From Corynebacterium sp. (lineage in GTDB: Bacteria; Actinomycetota; Actinomycetes; Mycobacteriales; Mycobacteriaceae): a stretch of 64,000 nt of DNA. A model generated the notes under the pieces. The model saw only the letters and a program-made list of their open reading frames with translations. It searched no databases and had not been told where the DNA came from. Of this stretch, positions 50,380 to 60,579 are shown piece after piece. Position 1 is the first letter of the stretch. Each line of letters opens with the position of its first letter. The DNA lies in the NCBI RefSeq assembly GCF_022712275.1, contig NZ_JALAGU010000016.1, forward strand, positions 35,407 to 99,406, in the 5' to 3' direction. A program made the position numbers and the translations under genes.

Positions 50380-51558
50380 ACCGACACGCTCATCACCTTC
50401 GCGTGGATCGCGGCCGCGGGACTGCTGGCCCCCGTCCTGTCTTTCGCCACCTCCAAGAAGGTTCCGGCGGTGGTGTTCCTCATCATCCTCGGCGTCCTCA
50501 TCGGGCCCTACGGGCTGGAACTCACCACCGACAGCGAAGCCATCGACCTGGTCCGCGAGCTCGGCCTGGGTATGCTCTTCCTGCTCGCCGGTATGGAGCT
50601 CGCACCCTCCGACCTCAGGGGGAAGGAGGGGCGCAACGCCATCCTCACCTGGATCATCTGCGCACTCCTCGCCTTCGGTGCGACCATGGCACTGACCGGC
50701 GGGGAGACCGGCACCGCCACCGTCCTCGCCATCGCACTGACCTCCACCGCGCTGGGGACGCTGCTGCCCGTCATCCGGCAGCAGGGGCTGGCCGGAACAC
50801 CCGTCGGCAACAGCGTCATGATCCACGGTGCGGTCGGCGAACTCGCCCCGGTGCTGGCGATGGCCCTGCTGCTCTCGGCGCGTACCACGTGGGCGACCGC
50901 TGTCATTCTCGTGATCTTCTTCGCCGTAGCGCTGGTCATCGCCCTGCTCCCCCGGACGGTCCGGAAAATTGTGCCCTGGGTCGGCTGGGCCATCCGCGAC
51001 GGTGTCGGCTCCACCAACCAGACCGTCGTTCGCGCCATCGTGGTCATGCTGGCCGTCCTCATGGCGGTGGCCTCGATCTTCGAGCTCGACGTCGTCCTCG
51101 GGGCCTTCGCCGCCGGCATCATCGTGCGGCAGATCGTCCCGGGCAGCGCACTCCCCGACCTCACCGAGAAGCTGGAGGTGCTCGGTTACGGGTTGTTCAT
51201 CCCGGCATTCTTCGTCACCTCGGGCATGGAGATCGACACCGGCGTCATCGGCGACCGCCCGTGGTTCCTCCTCGGACTGGTCCCGGTGATCCTCCTGGCC
51301 CGCGGACTGCCGGTCCTGGTGCGGGAACTGGGTGGTCATACCGGCTCTTCGCTGCAGGGATGGCGTGAGAAACTGCAGCTCTCACTCTATGCCGCGACTG
51401 GCCTGCCGATCATCGTCGCCGTCACCGAGGTGGCGACCTCTTCAGGGCTCCTCGCGGACGAGGAGGCGTCCCTCCTTGTCGCTGCCGGAGCCCTGACTGT
51501 CGCAGTCTTCCCCATGGTGGCCGATGCCGTGGGACCGACGAAGCGTGCGGTACACTGA
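50377..51558 (+). CDS. CPA2-family Na+(K+)/H+ antiporter
   Basis: This membrane antiporter has 393 residues and about 12 helices. The N-terminal pattern VVFLIILGVLIGPYGLEL, then ELGLGMLFLLAGMEL and LTSTALGTLLPVIRQQGLAGTPVGNSVMIHGAVGEL, and ELDVVLGAFAAGIIVRQIVP with GYGLFIPAFFVTSGMEID are hallmarks of Kef/CPA2 exchangers. It has no C-terminal TrkA-N domain, so it is the short type. It would serve pH or salt homeostasis. The tRNA-Arg promoter overlaps its last codons. Confidence 0.9.
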   Translation: MTDTLITFAWIAAAGLLAPVLSFATSKKVPAVVFLIILGVLIGPYGLELTTDSEAIDLVRELGLGMLFLLAGMELAPSDLRGKEGRNAILTWIICALLAFGATMALTGGETGTATVLAIALTSTALGTLLPVIRQQGLAGTPVGNSVMIHGAVGELAPVLAMALLLSARTTWATAVILVIFFAVALVIALLPRTVRKIVPWVGWAIRDGVGSTNQTVVRAIVVMLAVLMAVASIFELDVVLGAFAAGIIVRQIVPGSALPDLTEKLEVLGYGLFIPAFFVTSGMEIDTGVIGDRPWFLLGLVPVILLARGLPVLVRELGGHTGSSLQGWREKLQLSLYAATGLPIIVAVTEVATSSGLLADEEASLLVAAGALTVAVFPMVADAVGPTKRAVH

Positions 51559-51566
51559 CGCGGTGC

Positions 51567-51639
51567 GCCCCAGTAGCTCAGGGGATAGAGCACCGCTCTC
51601 CTAAAGCGGGTGTCGGCAGTTCGAATCTGCCCTGGGGCA
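51567..51639 (+). tRNA. tRNA-Arg (anticodon CCU)
   Basis: The acceptor stem GCCCCAG/CTGGGGC, the D arm GCTCAGGGGATAGAGC, the anticodon loop CTCCTAA within a GCTCT...AGCGG stem region and the T arm GGCAGTTCGAATCTGCC are all present. The CCA is not encoded (A then C follows). The anticodon CCT reads the AGG codon. A -10-like TACACT (51551-51556) lies over the antiporter stop codon. Confidence 0.93.
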
Positions 51640-51708
51640 CAAGTATTGATTCAATCGAATATCGGGGTACAGGTCAGAGGGCATTTCGTGGCCACGGCAG
51701 TCCCCCAC

Positions 51709-51760
51709 AACGACTCGACCGGTTGGTTCAGCGGACCGGGACCAACCAGTCGGGTCGCTC
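51709..51760. repeat. Dispersed palindromic element, family A copy 5
   Basis: AACGACTCGACCGGTTGGTTC (21 nt, from 51709) is complementary to the right arm GACCAACCAGTCGGGTCGC at 51740-51758 except for three positions. It lies between the tRNA gene and the convergent FMN reductase gene. No T-run follows. Confidence 0.75.
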
Positions 51761-51795
51761 CCGAGCTCCACGCAAGGAGACCCCCGAGCCGCCGG

Positions 51796-52545
51796 CTACT
51801 CCCCCGAGTGACCGGCCAGCATTGCGGCGAAGCCACCGGCGGGAACGCGGAAGTCCGTTTCCTCCGATGTGGAGTCATCGACACCAGCGTCAAGGGCGGC
51901 GTCCACTTCGGCGGACTCAGCGGACTCAGCGGACTCAGCGGACTCAGCGGATCCAGCGGACTCAGCGGATCCAGTGAACCCTCTGGATCCCGTGAATCCC
52001 GCGACCCCGGACACAACAGAGGTCAGCTGCTCAGCCAACTCCCCTGCCGCCGTCGCCACACGTCGGGGCAGGGCAGAATCTGCACCGAACTCGGCGGTGT
52101 CCACGAAGACACCCGTAGGCAGCACCACGGCATGGAGGAACGACAGCAGCGGACGCACCGCGAAGTCCAGGACCATGGAGTGGCGCGCCGTCCCGGCGGT
52201 GGCGACCATGGTCACCGGGATCCCGGCCAGTGACTTCATGTCCAGCGCATCGAAGAACATCTTGAACAGCCCGGAGTAGCTGCCCTGGAACACCGGCGTG
52301 GCGGCAATGAGAGCATCAGCATCGGTGACGGTGCGTCGGGCGTCCTCCAGGGCCGGCGTGGCGATGAACGTGGTCATGTATGTCGCAAGGTCTGCGGCCA
52401 GGGTGCGCACGTCGACAACCCGGACGTCCAGCCCTTCTCCGGCGGCGGTGACCTGACGGACCGTGGCATCCGCGATCTGCTCGGCGACCTGGCGGGTGGT
52501 CGAAGGATCACCCAGGCCGGCGTTGACGATGACGAGAGTCTTCAT
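51796..52545 (-). CDS. NADPH-dependent FMN reductase
   Basis: This flavodoxin-like flavin reductase (249 aa) resembles the MsuE/CE1759 type. Motifs are TLVIVNAGLGDPSTTRQVAEQIA and ALIAATPVFQGSYSGLFKMFFDALDM. The C-terminal 60 residues are an odd Ser-Ala-Glu repeat (SAESAESAESAE) encoded by a 9-bp tandem repeat, followed by an acidic tail; this is absent from typical family members. The partner LLM monooxygenase lies directly upstream, so the reductase would supply FMNH2. GGAGGAG precedes ATG 52545. Confidence 0.88.
   Translation of the reverse strand: MKTLVIVNAGLGDPSTTRQVAEQIADATVRQVTAAGEGLDVRVVDVRTLAADLATYMTTFIATPALEDARRTVTDADALIAATPVFQGSYSGLFKMFFDALDMKSLAGIPVTMVATAGTARHSMVLDFAVRPLLSFLHAVVLPTGVFVDTAEFGADSALPRRVATAAGELAEQLTSVVSGVAGFTGSRGFTGSAESAGSAESAESAESAESAEVDAALDAGVDDSTSEETDFRVPAGGFAAMLAGHSGE
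51910..51975. repeat. 9-bp tandem repeat in the FMN reductase gene
   Basis: About seven units of GCGGACTCA, two of them changed to GCGGATCCA, encode Glu-Ser-Ala repeats in the C-terminal tail. Confidence 0.8.
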
Positions 52546-52577
52546 CACTTCTCCTCCACTTGTCCTCTGCTTCTCCG

Positions 52578-53687
52578 CTACTTGTCCGTTGCAGCGTGGT
52601 TGTGCTTCGTGGCGGGCTCGACGGCGGCCAGCCCACCGCGCGGCGGGTCCGAGGGTACATTCGCAGGACGCCGCGCCTCGAACTCCCGGCGCAGCACCGG
52701 GACCACCTCGGTACCGAGGATCTCGATCTGCTCGAGGACCGCCGACTCCGGCAGTCCGGCATGGTCGACGAGGAAGAGCTGCCGCTGGTAGTCACCGACC
52801 TCGTCGGCGTACCCGAGGTAACGCTCGATGACCTGGTCGACGGTGCCGACGGTCAGCGGCGTCATCTGCGTGAAGTCCTCCATCGACGGGCCGTGGCCGT
52901 AGACCGGGGCATTGTCGAAGTAGGGGCGGAAGGTCTTCTTCGCCGCAGCCTCGGTCTCGCCGATGAACACCTGACCGCCGAGGCCGACGATCGCCTCCTC
53001 ACGCGCACCGTGCCCGTAGTGCTCGTAGCGCTGCCGGTAGAGCCGGACCATCTTCCGTGTGTGCTCGATGTTCCAGAAGATGTGGTTATGGAAGAAGCCG
53101 TCGCCGTAGTACGCGGCCTGCTCGGCGATCTCAGGCGAGCGGATCGACCCGTGCCAGACGAACGGCGGGGTGCCGTCGAGAGGACGCGGCGTGGACGTGA
53201 AGTTCTGCAGCGAAGTGCGGAACTCACCGGACCAGCTGACGTTCTCCTCCCGCCACAGCCGGCGCAGCAGATGGTACTTCTCCACGGCCAGCGGAATGCC
53301 CTGGCGGATGTCTGCACCGAACCACGGGTAGACGGGTCCGGTGTTGCCGCGGCCGAGCATGAGGTCGAGGCGTCCTTCGGTGAGATGCTGGGCGTAGGCG
53401 TAGTCCTCGGCCAGGCGCACCGGGTCATTGGTGGTGATCAGGGTGGTGGCGGTCGAGAAGCGCAGCCGTTCGGTCTGCGCGGCGAGGTGCGAGAGCAGGA
53501 TCGGCGGGTTGGCCGGGGCCGCGAACGGAGGGTTGTGGTGCTCGCCGGTGGCGAAGATGTCGAGGCCGACTTCCTCGGCCTTTCTCGCATAGCGGACAGT
53601 GGAGCGGATCCGCTCATGCTCGGTCGGGGTGCGACCGGTGGTGGGGTCAGTGGTGACGTCGCCGATGGTGAAGATTCCGAATTCCAT
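52578..53687 (-). CDS. LLM-class flavin-dependent monooxygenase
   Basis: This luciferase-like (F420/FMN) oxidoreductase has 369 residues and a TIM-barrel fold. It has MEFGIFTIGDV at the N-terminus, LDIFATGEHHNPPFAAPANPPILLSHLAAQTERLRF, LDLMLGRGNTGPVYPWFGADI and FVWHGSIRSPEIAEQAAYYGDGFF. It is paired with the FMN reductase 32 bp downstream as a two-component flavin monooxygenase. The natural substrate is unknown. ATG 53687 has CGGAG upstream; ATG 53699 is an alternative. A palindrome at 53709-53726 overlaps its promoter region. Confidence 0.88.
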   Translation of the reverse strand: MEFGIFTIGDVTTDPTTGRTPTEHERIRSTVRYARKAEEVGLDIFATGEHHNPPFAAPANPPILLSHLAAQTERLRFSTATTLITTNDPVRLAEDYAYAQHLTEGRLDLMLGRGNTGPVYPWFGADIRQGIPLAVEKYHLLRRLWREENVSWSGEFRTSLQNFTSTPRPLDGTPPFVWHGSIRSPEIAEQAAYYGDGFFHNHIFWNIEHTRKMVRLYRQRYEHYGHGAREEAIVGLGGQVFIGETEAAAKKTFRPYFDNAPVYGHGPSMEDFTQMTPLTVGTVDQVIERYLGYADEVGDYQRQLFLVDHAGLPESAVLEQIEILGTEVVPVLRREFEARRPANVPSDPPRGGLAAVEPATKHNHAATDK

Positions 53688-53708
53688 GGCTCCGATCATG
53701 CTCCTATT

Positions 53709-53723
53709 TAGTTGATATGTCAA

Positions 53724-53726
<3 letters not shown>
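53709..53726. promoter_or_regulatory. Operator-like palindrome TAGTTGA-TATG-TCAACTA
   Basis: Perfect 7-bp arms lie 22 bp upstream of the monooxygenase start and across the stop codon of the ATPase gene. The form is typical of a MarR- or HxlR-type operator. No such regulator is adjacent. Confidence 0.6.
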
Positions 53727-56171
<2,445 letters not shown>

Positions 56172-56173
56172 CC

Positions 56174-56905
56174 CTACCGCCCCTCGAAGACCGGGGCCCG
56201 GTGGTCCGCCCGGGCGGTGCGCGCCTCCCGGACATCCCGGCTGGCCCAGCAGGCCAGGGCCTCCTCGGCGAGTTCCGGGGCTTCGGGATGGTTGAGCGCC
56301 TTCTTGAACCAGGCCGTCGACAGCGGGGCCTGTTCGCTGACGCGGTGAGCGAAGGCCAGGGCGTCCTCGGAGGTGCCGGCCTGGATTGCGAAGCCACAGG
56401 TCACCGCGGCGTCCCGGTCGACCTTCGCGCCGGCGACGAGCATGTTGCGGGCATGAGCGCCGCCGAGCAGTTCCACTGCACGGTTCACGGTCCACGGGTC
56501 CAGGGCGAAACCGTGCTGGACAGCGGGGACCCAGGTGACGGCGTCCTCCCCCATGATGCGCAGGTCACAGGCAAGGGCAAGCTGGCAGCCCGCGCCGACC
56601 GCGGGGCCCTGGATGTCCGCGATGACCGGCACCGGGACGTCGGTGACCGTGATCAGCATCCGCTCGAGTGCGGCGAAGAAGCTGTCGGCGTAGACCCCGC
56701 CTTTGAGGTTCGCCCCGGCGCAGAAGGCCGGGCCCTCACCCCGCAGCAGGACGGCCCGGATGCCGCTGCGGGAGGTGGCGTCCTCCAGTGCCGCGGTGAG
56801 CTGCGTGCACACCTCCGCATCCAGCGCATTCCTGCGGTCCGGTCGGGTCAGGGTGACCACCGCCACCCGCCCGTCGATCTCCAGCGACACCACGTTCTCT
56901 GTCAT
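56174..56905 (-). CDS. echA6: EchA6-like crotonase lacking catalytic glutamates
   Basis: This crotonase-fold protein has 243 residues. RPDRRNALDAEVCTQL and the oxyanion-hole segment AFCAGANLKGG are present. However, the place of the first catalytic Glu (GGGCEL in hydratases) reads GAGCQLALACDLRI, and the second (PEI region) reads WVPAVQHGFALD. Mycobacterial EchA6, which binds acyl-CoA for mycolate synthesis without hydratase activity, has the same changes. The neighbouring ctpE also matches the mycobacterial order. The start ATG 56905 lies 7 nt after GACAAT, so it is probably leaderless. Confidence 0.85.
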   Translation of the reverse strand: MTENVVSLEIDGRVAVVTLTRPDRRNALDAEVCTQLTAALEDATSRSGIRAVLLRGEGPAFCAGANLKGGVYADSFFAALERMLITVTDVPVPVIADIQGPAVGAGCQLALACDLRIMGEDAVTWVPAVQHGFALDPWTVNRAVELLGGAHARNMLVAGAKVDRDAAVTCGFAIQAGTSEDALAFAHRVSEQAPLSTAWFKKALNHPEAPELAEEALACWASRDVREARTARADHRAPVFEGR

Positions 56906-56956
56906 GCCGACCATTGTCCCCCATTTCGGTGGTCGGCGTCCGGGCAGGGCGGAACC

Positions 56957-56995
56957 TGGCCCGGGTCAGGCCCGGGTCAGGCCGGGGTCAGGCCA
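56957..56995. repeat. 11-bp tandem repeat at the aldo/keto reductase 3' end
   Basis: Three units of GGCCCGGGTCA (the last as GGCCGGGGTCA) cover the stop codon of the aldo/keto reductase gene and the gap to echA6. Confidence 0.6.
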
Positions 56996-57887
56996 GCGGA
57001 GTGCCGAAGACCGCGGTGTGCGGATCGCCGCCGACACGACCGGCGTAGTCGGCGTCCCCGTCGATCGCGGTGATCGCGGCGACCTCCTCGTCGGTGAGCG
57101 TGAAGCCGCCGACCGCGGCATTCTCCGCGACCCGCTCCGGACGCTTCGACCGGGGGAACACTATGAGCCCCTGATCGAGGTGCCAACGGATGATCACCTG
57201 GGCCGGGGTGACGCCGTACGCCTCCGCGATGCCGGTGATGACCGGATGATCGAGGACGCCACGGCCCAGTGGCGACCAAGCCTCAGTCTTTATGCCGCGC
57301 TTGGCGTTGTCCTCGCGCTGCTCCTGCTGGGAGAAGCCGGGGTGGATCTCGATCTGGTTCACTGCCGGGACGACGCCGGTGGCCGCGATGATCTCGTCGA
57401 GGACCTCCGGGTAGAAGTTGGAGACGCCGATGGACGTGGCCTTGCCTGCCTTGCGCTCGGCGACGAGGGCCTTCCAGGTGTCGACGTAGCGACCCCAGGG
57501 CTGGACGGGCCAGTGGATGAGGTACAGGTCGACGCGGTCGAGCCCGAGGTTGGACAGGGAGACGTCGAGTGCGTCCTTCGCCTCGTCGAAGCCCTGGTCG
57601 GCGTTCCACAGTTTGGTGGTGATGAAGAGGTCGTCGCGGGTGACCTCACCGGCCTCGATCGCGTCGGCGATGGCGCGGCCGACGTTGGCCTCGTTGCCGT
57701 AGCCGGCGGCGGTGTCGATGTGGCGGATGCCGGCGGCGATGGCGGCGCGGGTGGAGGTGTAGGCCTCCTCGGGGGTGAGTTCCCAGACGCCGAGGCCGAG
57801 CTGTGGGATGGTGTGCCCGTCGTTGAGGGTGACCGTGTCGGTGGGGGTGCTGCCGGTCGGGGTGTTCTGTGCTGTCGATTCAGTCAT
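56988..57887 (-). CDS. Aldo/keto reductase (2,5-diketo-D-gluconate reductase type)
   Basis: This NADPH-dependent reductase (299 aa, AKR5-like) acts on aldehydes and ketones. Motifs are HIDTAAGYGNEANVGRAI (Asp and Tyr of the catalytic tetrad), LFITTKLWNADQGFD (Lys), YLIHWPVQPWG (His) and IGVSNFYPEVLDEI, then VFPRSKRPERVAENAAV for cofactor binding. The start ATG 57887 follows TACAAC by 7 nt and a GGGGG run; ATG 57920 lacks support. The substrate is unknown. Confidence 0.92.
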   Translation of the reverse strand: MTESTAQNTPTGSTPTDTVTLNDGHTIPQLGLGVWELTPEEAYTSTRAAIAAGIRHIDTAAGYGNEANVGRAIADAIEAGEVTRDDLFITTKLWNADQGFDEAKDALDVSLSNLGLDRVDLYLIHWPVQPWGRYVDTWKALVAERKAGKATSIGVSNFYPEVLDEIIAATGVVPAVNQIEIHPGFSQQEQREDNAKRGIKTEAWSPLGRGVLDHPVITGIAEAYGVTPAQVIIRWHLDQGLIVFPRSKRPERVAENAAVGGFTLTDEEVAAITAIDGDADYAGRVGGDPHTAVFGTPLA

Positions 57888-58021
57888 GTCCCCCGTTGTA
57901 CGCGTCCTCGTCGGGTGCATGCAGCGATCGACTCACGGCGAAGAGTCTGCTGCGCCCCGGTTCCGCGCGTCCTCGCTGCGTCCTGCATCCTCGGTGCTGC
58001 GCCACAGCGCCATCCCGTGCC

Positions 58022-58084
58022 GAGTTTGCGCCGACAAATCCGCCAATCTGCGGCAGCGAACCGCCAATCTGTCGGCGCAGACTC
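58022..58084. repeat. 63-bp palindromic element, family B copy 1
   Basis: GAGTTTGCGCCGACA (58022-58036) pairs with TGTCGGCGCAGACTC (58070-58084), 14 of 15 positions, around a 33-nt centre that contains CGGCAGC and two direct copies of CCGCCAATCTG. It lies 99 bp upstream of the nuclease-like gene, in a divergent promoter region. Confidence 0.8.
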
Positions 58085-58183
58085 CGGACCGCCCGATGCT
58101 CCCCGCCAATCACGACCATGACGCTATGCTCGGCGTCGACGCCACAGGCGGGGACCTGCGGTACAGACGAAACGGGGATCATC

Positions 58184-59140
58184 ATGGGGGACGCATGGTT
58201 CTGGCGGACCAGCACACTACTCAAGCAGGGCATGAATGCTGACAGCATCGCCCGCGCGGTAAAGGAAGGGACACTGTTCCGACCCTTCCACGGCATCTAC
58301 ACGCCACGGCAACCGACGGACGAAGAGCTCCTCGGCATCTTCGCCTCCCTCCGCGACGGACTGGTCTACACCGGCCAGGCCGCAGGCTTCCTCTACGGCA
58401 TCGTTCCGTTCACCTGGCCGGCGCCTGCCCGGGTGCCACGTCGGAGCAGCCACAACGGTGGAGAACGGTTCCGTCTCTCCGAGGGGCAGACCCGCCGTAC
58501 CCGGACGCTTCGGGGAATCCCCGTCACATCACCGCTGGAGACCACCGTCATGCTGAACCTCCCCGACGATGTACTCCGGACGTTCCTGACCGAGCAGTAC
58601 CTGGGAGTGAAAGGAAATGACGCTCTGGCGGATGACCTCGCCGCACTGCCACCACGCAAGCGTCGACGAGCCGGTGTGCTGTTGGAGGACCTCGTCACCG
58701 GAACCGCCAGCAGCTACGAGCTGAAGGCGGCGACCGCCATCACCGCGGCCCTCGACGGTGTCGAAGTGGAAGTGAAGATCAACGCCATGGTGGAGGGATA
58801 CCGTTTCGACCTGGTCATCGAGGACGCCGACGTACTCATCGAGATCGACGGTTTCGCCTTCCACGGCGGGGCGTCGACGACACAGGATGACCAGATCAGG
58901 GACTGTTGGAAACGGAACGCAGTGACCAGGTCCGGTTACACCCTGCTCTGCTACACCGGCCGCTGCGTGGAATACGCCACAACGGAGATGGTGGAGCAGG
59001 TTCTCGACACTGTGACCTACAACCTCAGGCATCCGCGGACGCGCCGGAAGCGCACAGCCGGGGAACGCATGTCCACCGACGCCCAGGTCTGGACCTGGCA
59101 CCCCGCCATGGGTGAGTTCTGGGAGATGGGCCGGTTCTGA
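58184..59140 (+). CDS. AbiEi-like/DUF559 nuclease-domain protein
   Basis: This 318-residue protein has an AbiEi-like N-terminal half: ARAVKEGTLFRPFHGIYTP, then GLVYTGQAAGFLYGIVPF and GIPVTSPLETTVMLNL. The C-terminal half is PD-(D/E)XK/DUF559-like: SSYELKAATAITAAL, YRFDLVIEDADVLIEIDGFAFHGG and the tail CWKRNAVTRSGYTLLCYTGRCV. The catalytic Asp and Glu-x-Asp-Gly are intact here, unlike the related gene at 17999-19066. ATG 58184 is chosen with GGGGA upstream. It is enclosed by two 63-bp palindromes. The role is unknown; candidates are defence, or a nuclease acting on the palindromes. Confidence 0.65.
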   Translation: MGDAWFWRTSTLLKQGMNADSIARAVKEGTLFRPFHGIYTPRQPTDEELLGIFASLRDGLVYTGQAAGFLYGIVPFTWPAPARVPRRSSHNGGERFRLSEGQTRRTRTLRGIPVTSPLETTVMLNLPDDVLRTFLTEQYLGVKGNDALADDLAALPPRKRRRAGVLLEDLVTGTASSYELKAATAITAALDGVEVEVKINAMVEGYRFDLVIEDADVLIEIDGFAFHGGASTTQDDQIRDCWKRNAVTRSGYTLLCYTGRCVEYATTEMVEQVLDTVTYNLRHPRTRRKRTAGERMSTDAQVWTWHPAMGEFWEMGRF

Positions 59141-59208
59141 TCCTGCGCAGGTCCTGACCATGCGCTGGTTCCGACCTCCTCCCATCGAGGATCCTGCTCA
59201 TGCCATCC

Positions 59209-59271
59209 GAGTTTGCGCCGACATACCGACACTTGATCGGCAGCATATCCCGGGTTTGTCGGCGCAAACTC
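59209..59271. repeat. 63-bp palindromic element, family B copy 2
   Basis: GAGTTTGCGCCGACA (59209-59223) and TGTCGGCGCAAACTC (59257-59271) are perfect 15-bp arms around a 33-nt centre with CGGCAGC at the same offset as in copy 1. It begins 68 bp after the nuclease gene. Confidence 0.8.
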
Positions 59272-59347
59272 CGCGAGGAAGACCGGAAGGACGCCAAGAT
59301 GATGTGAATCGTTGACAAAGAGTTGGGTTTATACAACACTCTGAGTT

Positions 59348-59659
59348 ATGTCCCCAAAGAAGAAGGCCGTGATCCACAACCGGGTCCGGGTGCTGCGCGC
59401 GGAACGGGACATGTCCCGTGCGCAACTCGCCGAGCTGATCGGCGTCAATCCCCAGACCGTCGGTGCGCTGGAACGCGGGGACCACTCCCCCAGCCTCGAC
59501 CTCGCCTTCCGCATCTGCGAAGTCTTCTCCCTCCCGGTCGAGGCCGTGTTCAGCCACACCCCGTTCGGTCCGCTGTCCACCGAGATCTACCGGACCTCCG
59601 ACACCCCGACCACCGACACCACATACACCCCTCCCACCGCAGGAAAGGAGTCCCCGTGA
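59348..59659 (+). CDS. Small XRE-family transcriptional regulator
   Basis: This 103-residue protein has a lambda-Cro-like helix-turn-helix: HNRVRVLRAERDMSRAQLAELIGVNPQTVGALERGDHSPSLDLAFRICEVFSLPVEAVF. A Thr/Pro-rich tail follows. Such YozG-like regulators commonly head operons of membrane proteins and ABC exporters, as here. TTGACA (59312-59317) and TACAAC (59332-59337) lie upstream but are spaced too closely for a normal promoter; the GTTG...CAAC symmetry there could be its operator. GTG 59656 overlaps its stop. Confidence 0.85.
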   Translation: MSPKKKAVIHNRVRVLRAERDMSRAQLAELIGVNPQTVGALERGDHSPSLDLAFRICEVFSLPVEAVFSHTPFGPLSTEIYRTSDTPTTDTTYTPPTAGKESP

Positions 59660-59749
59660 CCTCTCCCACCGGGACCACCAACCGACCGAACAACCACTCG
59701 CCCGGACAGCTTCGACACGCTCATCGCCACCCTCCACGCATGTTACGTC

Positions 59750-59986
59750 ATGACCACCGTGGCAATCCTGCTCGGCCCTTTCATGATCCTCAGCGACATC
59801 GCCGGCGGCATGAACCGTGACCTCCTCATCTCAGAAGGCTCAGAGGGCTCAGAGGGCACAGAGGGCATCGCGGACGCAACGAGCATCCGGGACACCGATG
59901 CCATGGACGCGACAGCCGTGATTACTTCCACAGCCGCCACAGCCACGACAGACACCCCATCCACCACCGGAGAGGACCAGTCATGA
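59750..59986 (+). CDS. Small membrane protein, probably frameshifted at its 5' end
   Basis: The 78-residue frame from ATG 59750 starts in the middle of a hydrophobic segment (MTTVAILLGPFMILSDIAGGM) and continues with an SEGSEGTEG repeat and a Thr-rich tail. The coding pattern extends upstream in the same frame (about PDSFDTLIATLHACYV) but no start codon exists there, because that frame runs into the stop of the XRE gene. A GTG at 59656 overlapping the XRE stop, VTSPTGTTNRPNNHSP, is in another frame. A single indel near 59700 would join both into one protein. It may therefore be mutated, or a sequencing error. Confidence 0.5.
   Translation: MTTVAILLGPFMILSDIAGGMNRDLLISEGSEGSEGTEGIADATSIRDTDAMDATAVITSTAATATTDTPSTTGEDQS
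59831..59867. repeat. 9-bp tandem repeat in the small membrane-protein gene
   Basis: Four units of about TCAGAGGGC encode Ser-Glu-Gly/Thr-Glu-Gly repeats. Confidence 0.7.
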
Positions 59987-60570
59987 ACACCGTGAATCCG
60001 CTCACCCGCCTCAACGACGGCGCCGAACGCCACCTGGCCCGCCGCGCCAACCGCTGGCGTCAGCGCAGTGCAGCTGTCGCAGCGTCCCTGCCCGGCTGGC
60101 GCACCGAGGCGCGCACCCGGCTGCTCATCAGGATCTACCTCGGGTCGCTGGCTTTCGGCCTACTCATAGGTGTCGTCCAGATCTTCTGGCGACCCGCCCT
60201 GTTCGCCTGGATCCTCTTCACCGTCATCATGCTCGTCGCATGGACGATGCTGCGCACCGTGATAAACACCCGGGACGTCGCACCCGAGGAGGAGCTCGAC
60301 GAGTACGAACAGGAGATCATCCGGAACTGGCAGGCCATCGCCTACGGCTGGCTCGTGGTTCTGTCCGTGGCAACCGCGTTCTACATGATCGTCCTGGGCT
60401 CGGTCGGATCCGGAGACCTCACCCACTGGATCTACACCGGAGGCCTGTTCACGCTCATCGGCCTGCTCACCGCCAGCGCCTTGCCGACCATCGCCTACGC
60501 CACGACCTTCGGCCCGGCACCCCCGGAAGTTCCCGCGACAAACAGCAATAATCGGAATCACCGACCCTGA
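59983..60570 (+). CDS. Four-helix membrane protein of the XRE-ABC operon
   Basis: This 195-residue protein has a basic N-terminus (ERHLARRANRWRQRSAAVAA) and about four membrane helices (IYLGSLAFGLLIGVV, LFAWILFTVIMLVAW, IAYGWLVVLSVATAFYMIV and GLFTLIGLLTASALP). An acidic loop (APEEELDEYEQEII) follows helix 2. It overlaps the preceding gene by 4 bp and precedes the ABC ATPase by 9 bp. No characterised family is recognised; it may be a third component of the exporter. Confidence 0.75.
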   Translation: MNTVNPLTRLNDGAERHLARRANRWRQRSAAVAASLPGWRTEARTRLLIRIYLGSLAFGLLIGVVQIFWRPALFAWILFTVIMLVAWTMLRTVINTRDVAPEEELDEYEQEIIRNWQAIAYGWLVVLSVATAFYMIVLGSVGSGDLTHWIYTGGLFTLIGLLTASALPTIAYATTFGPAPPEVPATNSNNRNHRP

Positions 60571-60579
60571 GGAGCGACC

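Noticed and set aside
48243..50501. 752-codon frame antisense to DUF485-mctC
   Set aside because: Asp/Gly/Arg-rich shadow of a membrane transporter; no start signal or family motif.
51567..51800. Prophage or island attachment site at tRNA-Arg
   Set aside because: No integrase gene and no repeated tRNA 3' end were seen in the following sequence; the nearby palindrome is a dispersed repeat.
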